Below, piece after piece: positions 15,193-21,676 of a stretch of 60,768 nucleotides of DNA (position 1 is its first letter; each line of letters starts with the position of its first letter). Source of the stretch: an uncultured Oscillibacter sp. (GTDB lineage: Bacteria; Bacillota; Clostridia; Oscillospirales; Oscillospiraceae); contig CAJTVF010000009.1 of assembly GCA_910579435.1 (NCBI GenBank), positions 1 to 60,768 on the forward strand, read 5' to 3'. Both the position numbers and the translations under genes were made by a program. Under the pieces are notes generated by a model that had not been told where the DNA came from, made no database searches, and saw only the letters and a program-made list of their open reading frames with translations.

Positions 15193-15390
15193 AATCAGAT
15201 TCCTCCTTAGAATTTATAAGTTTTCATGTACTGTTCAGGCAGTGACAAGAGTATATCAGGTTCGGGGAAAGACCGCTAGTTGCAAATGCTACAAAATTAA
15301 AATTTGAGCGAAATTCACGGATTGTTTTTAATTTCGGCCCGGCCCAGAAACCGGAGATGGCCCGCGCGGGGGCGGGCCATTTCCCAGGGC

Positions 15391-16932
15391 TCAGTCGTGG
15401 CGGTTGATCTCGTATTTCTGCTCCACTTCCTCCAGCCGGTCCAGGTAGGGGCTCTCCGTGCAGCTCATGGAGGGAGCCTCGTTCTTGAACTTCTCCACGG
15501 TCATCATGCTGTCCCGCACCGGGCGGATGGTGCCCGCGCCGGCGACGCAGCCGCCGGGACAGCCCATGCCCTCCAGCAGGTAGCCGTCCCGCTTGCCCGC
15601 CTTGGCCATGGCCAGCATCTTCCGGCAGTTCTTCAGGCCGTCGCCGTATTCAATGGGGATCTTCCGGTCCGGGTCAATGTGCTTGACGGCCTCCACCACG
15701 GCGGCGGCCACGCCGCCGCCCACGGCGAAGCCCCGGCCCATGCCGGTGCCCTCGTCCATCTCGTCCTCGGGATTGGCCCGGAGCTTGGTGAAGTCGATGT
15801 CCGCCGCGTCGAAGATGCCCAGCATCTCCTCAAAGGTCAGCACAAAGTCCACGTCGGAGCGGATGGTCCGCCGGTTGGCCTCCAGCTTCTTGGCGGAGCA
15901 GGGCCCGATGAAAACCACCCTGGCGTCCGGGTGGTCCTTCTTCACCATCCGGGCGGTGATGACCATGGGGGTCAGGGCCATGGAGATGTAGTCGGCAAAC
16001 TCGGGATAGAGCTTCTTCGCCATGACGCTCCAGGCGGGGCAGCAGCTGGTGCCCATCCAGGGCTGCTTGGCGGGGACCTCCTCCAGGAAGTCGTGGGCCT
16101 CCTCCACGGTGCACAGGTCCGCGCCGATGGCCACCTCCACCACGTCGTAGAAGCCCAGCACCTTCATGGCGGCGTGGATCTTAGCGGGGGTGGCGTCCTT
16201 GCCGAACTGGCCAACGAAGGCCGGGGCCACGCAGGCCACCACCTTCTCGCCCTTGTGCAGGGCCTGGCAGACCTGGTAGATCTGGCTCTTGTCGGCAATG
16301 GCGCCGAAGGGGCAGTTCACCAGGCACATGCCGCAGGAGACGCACTTGTCATAGTCGATCTGGGCCCGGCCCAGCTCGTCGGACTTGATGGCGTCCATGC
16401 CGCAGGCGGCGGCGCAGGGCCGCTCGATCTTGCTGATGGCCCGGTAGGGGCACTGGTTGAAGCACTTGCCGCATTTGATGCATTTGTCCTGGTCAATGTG
16501 GCAGTGCTTGTCTTTGTCCATATAGATGGCGTCCTTGGGGCAGACGTTCATGCAGGGGTGGGAAATGCAGCCCTGGCAGTTGTCGGTGATGCGGAGCTGC
16601 TTGGGCGGGCAGGCGTTGCAGGCGAAGGGGATGATGTTCACCAAGGGGTTCTGGAAGTGCTTCTGGGACTTCTCCGCGGACAAAAGGTCCTCGCTGACGG
16701 GGATGGTCTCCCCGGCGTAGCGGATGTTCAGGCCCAGGGCCAGGCGGACCCGCTCCTCCACAATGGCCCGCTCCAGGAAGACGTCGTGGCGGTGCCGGGC
16801 CACCTCGCCCTGGATCATCTTCAGGGGGATCTGGTCCAGCAGGCGGGGGTCCCCGCCCTCGAAGGCCAGCTTGGCCACTTCTTTAAATACGGTACGGCGG
16901 ATATCGTCTACCGCGCTGTGTACACCTCTCAT
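15391..16932 (-). CDS. Monomeric [FeFe] hydrogenase, group B-like
   Basis: 513 aa. Three 4Fe-4S ferredoxin-type motifs occupy about 119-210 (Cys119/122/127/131, 151/154/157/161 and 197/200/203/207). The H-cluster domain has L1 TSCCPAW (295-301), L2 PCSAKK (344-349) and L3 EGMGCPGGC (454-462). The L2 and L3 spellings differ from the MPC and MACPGGC of group A enzymes and fit group B. The N-terminal 100 residues lack the plant-type ferredoxin domain of CpI. Expected role: ferredoxin-linked hydrogen evolution or uptake in the cytoplasm. It is a single gene with its own promoter, and no maturation genes are in the window. Confidence 0.88.
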   Translation of the reverse strand: MRGVHSAVDDIRRTVFKEVAKLAFEGGDPRLLDQIPLKMIQGEVARHRHDVFLERAIVEERVRLALGLNIRYAGETIPVSEDLLSAEKSQKHFQNPLVNIIPFACNACPPKQLRITDNCQGCISHPCMNVCPKDAIYMDKDKHCHIDQDKCIKCGKCFNQCPYRAISKIERPCAAACGMDAIKSDELGRAQIDYDKCVSCGMCLVNCPFGAIADKSQIYQVCQALHKGEKVVACVAPAFVGQFGKDATPAKIHAAMKVLGFYDVVEVAIGADLCTVEEAHDFLEEVPAKQPWMGTSCCPAWSVMAKKLYPEFADYISMALTPMVITARMVKKDHPDARVVFIGPCSAKKLEANRRTIRSDVDFVLTFEEMLGIFDAADIDFTKLRANPEDEMDEGTGMGRGFAVGGGVAAAVVEAVKHIDPDRKIPIEYGDGLKNCRKMLAMAKAGKRDGYLLEGMGCPGGCVAGAGTIRPVRDSMMTVEKFKNEAPSMSCTESPYLDRLEEVEQKYEINRHD

Positions 16933-16978
16933 AGCAGTCTCCTCCTATTTTTTCAGACGGCGCGCCCCGCCTGATAAT

Positions 16979-17016
16979 TGTATAATAGGCAACCAATTTG
17001 GTCCAAGCCTATTATA
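16979..17016 (-). promoter_or_regulatory. Hydrogenase promoter inside a palindrome
   Basis: TATAATAGGC (16981-16990) and GCCTATTATA (17007-17016) are perfect 10-bp inverted repeats around a 16-nt centre. On the minus strand TTGGAC in the centre, a 16-bp spacer and TATACA (16984-16979) give a promoter pointing to the hydrogenase. The palindrome may be an operator. Confidence 0.55.
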
Positions 17017-17106
17017 GCGGACGTTCCGTCACATTGCAAGAGGTTCTTGCTCCCAGGCAACCGATTAAACGGCGCGGAAAAATAGCGGGGAACCTGAGGG
17101 GAACAC

Positions 17107-17143
17107 AAAAAAATCCGGCGGACGGGAAGGGTCCCGCCGCCGG
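17107..17143 (-). terminator. Orphan minus-strand terminator
   Basis: CCGGCGGACGGG pairs with CCCGCCGCCGG, followed on the minus strand by seven T. No annotated minus-strand gene lies upstream of it before 17413, so it may end a small RNA. The rest of the 480-bp gap holds only the two flanking promoters. Confidence 0.65.
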
Positions 17144-17308
17144 CTGCAAAGAGGGAAAAGAAACAGAAAGAGAGGAAATCGTGTCTCCTCCGCAGAGGAT
17201 GGTATCAGCATACCCCGGAAATTTGAAATCAATCTGGATATTTTATAAATAAACTGTAAACCTTCCGGGAAAATTTTTTCAGGCGGCTTTCAGCCTGGGG
17301 CCGTAAAA

Positions 17309-17338
17309 TTGACAAATCCGGGTCCCGTGGGATATAAT
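17309..17338 (+). promoter_or_regulatory. Promoter of the DUF4340-response regulator genes
   Basis: TTGACA (17309-17314), an 18-bp spacer and TATAAT (17333-17338). Both hexamers are perfect, so basal expression should be strong. Confidence 0.75.
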
Positions 17339-17412
17339 GACCTCTGCCCATACGCGCAATGACAACGACTTCCCGGCGGCCCGCCGCCGGATTGGACACA
17401 GGAGGACGCTTC

Positions 17413-18537
17413 ATGACCTGGAAAGAGAGACGGACCGTCACCATACTGCTGAGCGTCGCGGGGGCGCTGTTCCTGGCCCTGCTGATCGTCTTCGGCATGA
17501 TCTACCGGGAGGGCCGGGAGGAGGCCCTGGCGGGGAAGACCGCCGCCGCCGGCATCACTGCCGCCGGCGCCCCGGCGGACCCGGGGGCCTACAGCGCCCT
17601 GCGCTGCTACAACGGCTCCGCCACCCTCTCCTTTGCCCTGGACGAGGACGGGCGGTGGATCTGGGCAGACGGGCCGGACTTCCCGCTGGACGACGGCACG
17701 GTGACCTCCATACTGGAGGCCCTGGCCTCCCTGAAATTCCAACAGGTCCTGCCCGCCGGGGAGGACAAGTCGGAGTACGGCCTGGACACGCCCTCCGCCA
17801 CCCTCACCGCCGCGGCGGGAACCGGGGAGCAGAGCCTGGCCTTCGGCAAAACCACCACCGACGGGGACAGCTATTACATGTGCATGAACGGGGACGAGTC
17901 CACGGTCTACATCGTGGCCGACACCCTAGTAAAGCTGATGCAGACCCCCATCTACGACATGTGCGTCCTGCCGGAGCTGCCGGACCTGAGCGAGGGGAAC
18001 CTCCGGGCCGTCACCATCCAGGGCCCCGTCCCGGCGGAGGAGGACGGAGACGGCGGGGAGGAGAACTCCGGAGACTCGGAGGAGCCCGCAGAGACGCCGG
18101 AGCGCCCCGCCGTCGTCCTGAACGCCCGGAGCTCCGGCGGGGAGAACCAGTCCACCCTCTGGTTTGAGGGCAGCGACAACGTCACCGCCAGCCCCCTGCT
18201 CCAGGACCTGCTGTACGACTTGAAAACCATGTCCATGGCCAAGTGCGTGGACTATTTCCCCAGCGACGAGGCGGCGGAAATCTGCGGCTTTCCAAACGCC
18301 GACGCCATTTTAAAGGTGGAGTACGCCGCCAATGGAGCGGACCAGACCATCACCCTCGCCGTGGGGGCCCGGATGCCCGACGGGTCCGGCCGCTACGTCC
18401 GGCTGGAGGAGGACGGGGCCATCTACGCCCTGGCCACCGGCAGCATCGACGCGGTCATGACCATCTCTGCGGCGGGGATGCGGGGCGCGGCCCAGGACCC
18501 CGCCCCGGCGGAGGGGCAGGAGAACTCCCGGGAATAA
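17413..18537 (+). CDS. DUF4340-domain membrane-anchored protein
   Basis: 374 aa from ATG 17413, which follows GGAGGACGC. An N-terminal membrane helix (about 9-31, TVTILLSVAGALFLALLIVF) anchors an extracytoplasmic DUF4340-type region with repeated ALDEDGRWIW, LASLKFQQVL and SEYGLDTPSATLT blocks. An acidic, Glu/Asp-rich linker lies near 215-245. DUF4340 proteins often accompany ABC-2-type exporters, but none is here. Instead it is followed after 12 bp by a response regulator and then a histidine kinase, so it may act with that signalling system. Confidence 0.82.
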   Translation: MTWKERRTVTILLSVAGALFLALLIVFGMIYREGREEALAGKTAAAGITAAGAPADPGAYSALRCYNGSATLSFALDEDGRWIWADGPDFPLDDGTVTSILEALASLKFQQVLPAGEDKSEYGLDTPSATLTAAAGTGEQSLAFGKTTTDGDSYYMCMNGDESTVYIVADTLVKLMQTPIYDMCVLPELPDLSEGNLRAVTIQGPVPAEEDGDGGEENSGDSEEPAETPERPAVVLNARSSGGENQSTLWFEGSDNVTASPLLQDLLYDLKTMSMAKCVDYFPSDEAAEICGFPNADAILKVEYAANGADQTITLAVGARMPDGSGRYVRLEEDGAIYALATGSIDAVMTISAAGMRGAAQDPAPAEGQENSRE

Positions 18538-18549
18538 GGAGGAACGCCC

Positions 18550-19227
18550 ATGCGGGTATTGGTGATTGAGGATGAAACCCGGCTGGCCGCCACGCTTCAG
18601 GACCTGCTGGAGCTGAACGGATACACCGCCGACGTGCGCCACGACGGCGAGTCCGGCCTGGACGACGCCCTGACGGGCATTTACGACGTGATATTGCTGG
18701 ACGTGATGCTGCCCAGGCTGGACGGCTTCACGGTGCTCCGCCGCCTCCGGGAGGCGGGGACCTCCACGCCGGTGCTGATGCTCACCGCCCGGTCGGAGAC
18801 CGCCGACAAGGTGGAGGGGCTGGACCGGGGGGCGGACTACTACCTGACCAAGCCCTTCGACCCCAAGGAGCTGCTGGCCTGCGTCCGGGCCCTGACCCGG
18901 CGGCAGCCGGAGCTGCGGAACCCCGACGCCCTGGAATTCGGCGGCGTGCGGCTGGACAAGAACAGCTTCACCCTCTCCTGCGGGGAGCGGTCCGTCCGCC
19001 TCAGCCGGAAGGAGTTTGACATCTGCGAGCTGCTGATGCTGAACCGGAACCTGGTGCTGACCAAGGAGTCCCTGCTGCTGAAGATCTGGGGCTATGAGTC
19101 CAACGCGGAGGACAACAACGTGGAGGTTTACATCTCCTTCCTTCGCAAGAAGCTGGCCCATATCCACGCCAAGGTCCGCATCCGCACCATCCGCATGGTA
19201 GGCTACTGCCTGGAAGAGAACGGCTGA
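18550..19227 (+). CDS. OmpR-family response regulator
   Basis: 225 aa. The receiver domain (1-115) has acidic residues Glu7/Asp8, phosphoacceptor Asp51 and the conserved Lys in YLTKPF. The winged-helix DNA-binding domain (about 130-222) has LSRKEFDICELLMLN and VEVYISFLRKKL. It is the second gene of the DUF4340-RR-HK cluster. A 92-bp gap separates it from its kinase, wider than usual, and that gap holds a cluster of DnaA-box-like sites. Confidence 0.95.
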   Translation: MRVLVIEDETRLAATLQDLLELNGYTADVRHDGESGLDDALTGIYDVILLDVMLPRLDGFTVLRRLREAGTSTPVLMLTARSETADKVEGLDRGADYYLTKPFDPKELLACVRALTRRQPELRNPDALEFGGVRLDKNSFTLSCGERSVRLSRKEFDICELLMLNRNLVLTKESLLLKIWGYESNAEDNNVEVYISFLRKKLAHIHAKVRIRTIRMVGYCLEENG

Positions 19228-19262
19228 AACAGGCGTTTCGTCAACTGTGAGTTCCGCCCATC

Positions 19263-19313
19263 TTATCCACAGCCTTCTGGCGGTTTTACACAATTTCCAC
19301 AAACTTATCAACA
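19263..19313 (+). promoter_or_regulatory. Cluster of four DnaA-box-like 9-mers
   Basis: In one orientation: TTATCCACA (19263-19271, perfect consensus), TTTTACACA (19284-19292, fits TTWTNCACA), ATTTCCACA (19293-19301, one mismatch) and TTATCAACA (19305-19313, one mismatch). The surrounding DNA is locally AT-rich. No dnaA or dnaN is in the window, so this is not evidently oriC. Confidence 0.55.
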
Positions 19314-19319
19314 AGGGGT

Positions 19320-20558
19320 ATGGGAGGCATGATTCGTAAGCTCCGGCTGAAATTCGTGGCCGTCTGCATGGCCATGGTCACCGCCGTGCTGGCGGTGGTC
19401 TGCGTCGCCATCTTCGCCGCCCTCCGGGGGAACGTGGAGGACTTGAGCCGGGAGGTGCTCCACCGGGTCATTCAGGAGGACCCCGGCGGCCGAAGGCCGG
19501 AAATTGGCGTGGAGATCGGCGGGGACAAGGTGCTGCTGCCCTATTTCACCGTCAGCGTCTGGCCCGGCGGCGGGGGGGCCTGCACCGCCTACGTCACCGG
19601 CGGCACCTACGCCGCTCTGGAGGACACGGCGGAGCTCACCGCCATTTTAGAGGACTGCCTGGGCCAGGAGCCCCCGGAGGGCGTGATTCAGAGCTACAGC
19701 CTCCGCTATCTCCGGCGGGACAACGGGCTCTATCAGAGGATGGCCTTTGTGGATATGTCCATGGAGCGGGCCATGCTCCGGGAGATGATGGGGTCCTATC
19801 TGGTCATCGCCCTGGCGGCGTTTTTGCTGCTGCTGGGGGTTTCCGCCATCCTGGCCCGGTGGGCGACAGCCCCCGTGGAGCGGGCCTGGAGCCAGCAGCG
19901 CCAATTCCTCTCCGACGCCTCCCACGAGCTGAAAACGCCGCTGACGGTGATTCTCTCCAACGCGGAGCTCCTCTCCGCCCTGCCCCTGGAGGAGCGGCCC
20001 GCCCGGTGGACGGACAACATCCTCTCCGAATCCCATCAGATGAAGCGCCTGGTAGAGGAGATGCTGACCCTGGCCCGGGCGGACAACCTGGCCCTGCCCC
20101 CCGTGCTGGCGGAGGTCTCCCTGTCCGAGACGGCGGAGGACTGCGCCCTGGCCTTCGAGCCGGTGGCCTTTGAGGCGGGGAAGCCCCTGGAGTACCGGGT
20201 GGCGGAGGGCGTTTTGGTCCTGGGGGACGGGGACAAGCTGCGGCGGCTGGTTTCCATCCTGCTGGACAACGCCGTGAAGTACGGGGCCGGCGGCGGAACC
20301 ATTACCCTGACTTTGGAAAAGACGGACCGCCAGGCCCGGCTGACGGTCTCCAACCCCGGGGAGCCCATCCCGGCGGAGCAGCTCGGCCGGCTCTTTGAGC
20401 GGTTCTACCGGGCGGACGCCTCCCGGGGGGAGAAGAGCGGCTTCGGCCTGGGGCTGAGCATCGCCGCCGTCATCGCCCAGGAGCACAAGGGCACCCTCCG
20501 GGCCGAGAGCGGCGGGGAGGGGACGCGGTTTGTGTTTGCCGTGCCGCTGAGGAAATAG
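19320..20558 (+). CDS. Membrane sensor histidine kinase
   Basis: 412 aa. Two membrane helices (about 11-34 and 158-178) enclose a sensor region of about 120 residues. The H-box FLSDASHELKTPLTVI has phosphorylated His202. N-box ILLDNAVKYG and G-box GFGLGLSIAA define the ATPase domain. ATG 19320 follows AAGGGG and is preferred over ATG 19329, where GGGAGG sits too close. The HAMP linker is very short or absent. It is paired with the response regulator at 18550. The signal is unknown; the adjacent DUF4340 protein may participate. Confidence 0.94.
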   Translation: MGGMIRKLRLKFVAVCMAMVTAVLAVVCVAIFAALRGNVEDLSREVLHRVIQEDPGGRRPEIGVEIGGDKVLLPYFTVSVWPGGGGACTAYVTGGTYAALEDTAELTAILEDCLGQEPPEGVIQSYSLRYLRRDNGLYQRMAFVDMSMERAMLREMMGSYLVIALAAFLLLLGVSAILARWATAPVERAWSQQRQFLSDASHELKTPLTVILSNAELLSALPLEERPARWTDNILSESHQMKRLVEEMLTLARADNLALPPVLAEVSLSETAEDCALAFEPVAFEAGKPLEYRVAEGVLVLGDGDKLRRLVSILLDNAVKYGAGGGTITLTLEKTDRQARLTVSNPGEPIPAEQLGRLFERFYRADASRGEKSGFGLGLSIAAVIAQEHKGTLRAESGGEGTRFVFAVPLRK

Positions 20559-20570
20559 GGCTTTAGCGCC

Positions 20571-20599
20571 TTGACCTTTGGGCGCTTTTACGGTAAAAT
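20571..20599 (+). promoter_or_regulatory. Promoter of the 48-aa protein gene
   Basis: TTGACC (20571-20576), a 17-bp spacer and TAAAAT (20594-20599). A hairpin AGCGCC/GGGCGCT followed by TTTTA overlaps it and may terminate the kinase transcript. Confidence 0.55.
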
Positions 20600-20633
20600 A
20601 GAATTATCCCGGCCAGGAAAGGAGCGTTTCAGC

Positions 20634-20780
20634 ATGGGAATGACAGACAGCCAGTTCAAGGCCTTTATCCGTTTTGTGCTGGACAGCCTGCAGGAAGTGA
20701 AAAAGGAAAAGGACCCGGCGGCGCGTGAGGAAAGGCTGAATAAGGTCATTGACAACCTGCAAAAGGCCCTGGAGGACTGA
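20634..20780 (+). CDS. Small helical protein, 48 aa, function unknown
   Basis: Begins MGMTDSQFKAFIRFVLDSL after AAAGGAGCG, has its own promoter, and ends 9 bp before a strong terminator. Thus it is a complete, separately transcribed unit. The sequence is predicted to be all helical and highly charged (EVKKEKDPAAREERLNKVI), with no membrane segment or Cys pair. I recall similar short proteins in clostridial genomes but cannot assign a family or role. Confidence 0.75.
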   Translation: MGMTDSQFKAFIRFVLDSLQEVKKEKDPAAREERLNKVIDNLQKALED

Positions 20781-20789
20781 CATAGTGGA

Positions 20790-20816
20790 AAGGCGGGGAG
20801 CTTCCCCGCCTTTTTT
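20790..20816 (+). terminator. Intrinsic terminator
   Basis: GGCGGGGA/TTCCCCGCC stem followed by six T, directly after the 48-aa gene and immediately before a family B element. Confidence 0.93.
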
Positions 20817-20817
20817 A

Positions 20818-20886
20818 GGCCTTGTTTGAAAATTGGCGGAAAAAGATCCGCCGTTTTGGGCGTTTAGACTTTTTTCAAACAAGGCC
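20818..20886. mobile_element. Family B element, internally deleted (69 bp)
   Basis: Both ends GGCCTTGTTTGAAAA and TTTTTTCAAACAAGGCC are present with flanking TA, and the GGCGGAAAAAGATCCGCC core is kept, but about 92 bp of the interior is missing compared with the 161-bp copies. Confidence 0.8.
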
Positions 20887-20890
20887 TAAT

Positions 20891-20946
20891 CGTAAGAAAT
20901 TCTTAAGAATTTTGTCAAGCCGTTCGTAAGATTTGCCTGCTATCCT
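20891..20946 (+). promoter_or_regulatory. Response-regulator box and promoter, shared with 43918-43972
   Basis: CGTAAGAAATTCTTAAGAA (20891-20909), then TTTTGTCAAGC, a second CGTAAG (20925-20930) and TATCCT (20941-20946). A nearly identical block on the minus strand precedes the S41 peptidase gene at 43843. The position expected for the -35 (AGCCGT, 17 bp before TATCCT) is poor, as expected of an activator-dependent promoter. CGTAAGA/CTTAAGA repeats resemble VanR-type sites. Confidence 0.7.
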
Positions 20947-20974
20947 ATACACAGCTCAAGGGAGGAAGCCCGAT

Positions 20975-21676
20975 ATGAACGAATGTATTTTAGTCGTGGA
21001 CGACGACCCGGAAATCGTCAACGCCATCGCCATCACCCTGGAGCGGGAGGGCTGGCAGGTCCGCCGGGCCTATGACGGCCTCCAGGCCGTGGACCAATGC
21101 CTGGACCCCGCCGTGAAGCTCATCCTCATCGACGTGATGATGCCGAAGCTGGACGGCCTCTCCGCCCTGCTCCGCATCCGGGAGAGGCGGAACCTGCCCG
21201 TCATCGTCCTCTCCGCCAAGAGCGAGGACACGGACAAGATCCTGGGGCTCTCCATGGGGGCCGACGACTACGTGACCAAGCCCTACAACCCCCAGGAGCT
21301 CATCGCCCGGGTGCGGAGCCAGCTGAGGCGGTACACGTCTCTCGGCGACGTGAACGCGGAGAAGCGGCAGGGCCTTCTGGTAAACGGGCGGCTGACCTAC
21401 GACCCCGCCGGGCGGGTGCTCCGGGCCGACGGGGACGAGGTGAAGCTGACCCCCACGGAGACGAAGATCGTGGACCTTCTCTTCCGCCACCCCGGGCAGG
21501 TTTTCCCCGCCGAGGAAATCTACCGCCGGGTGTGGAACGAGGACGCGTTTTCCTGCGAGAACACGGTGATGGTCCATATCCGCCGCATTCGGGAGAAAAT
21601 CGAGCTGAATCCCAAGGAGCCAGATTATATTAAGGTGGTGTGGGGCATTGGATACAAATTGGAACAGCACGGATAA
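20975..21676 (+). CDS. OmpR/VanR-type response regulator
   Basis: 233 aa from ATG 20975, which follows GGGAGGAAG. The receiver (1-118) has Asp9/Asp10, phosphoacceptor Asp53 and Lys in DYVTKPYNP. The C-terminal winged helix (about 135-230) has LTPTETKIVDLLFRHPGQVF and VMVHIRRIREKIE. The upstream region carries repeats likely to be its own binding sites, and the same block occurs before a distant S41 peptidase gene. The 3' end overlaps the kinase gene by 29 bp. Confidence 0.95.
   Translation: MNECILVVDDDPEIVNAIAITLEREGWQVRRAYDGLQAVDQCLDPAVKLILIDVMMPKLDGLSALLRIRERRNLPVIVLSAKSEDTDKILGLSMGADDYVTKPYNPQELIARVRSQLRRYTSLGDVNAEKRQGLLVNGRLTYDPAGRVLRADGDEVKLTPTETKIVDLLFRHPGQVFPAEEIYRRVWNEDAFSCENTVMVHIRRIREKIELNPKEPDYIKVVWGIGYKLEQHG

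Noticed and set aside
19263..19313. Replication origin (oriC)
   Set aside because: DnaA-like boxes are present, but dnaA, dnaN, rpmH or recF are not in the window, and two boxes have mismatches.
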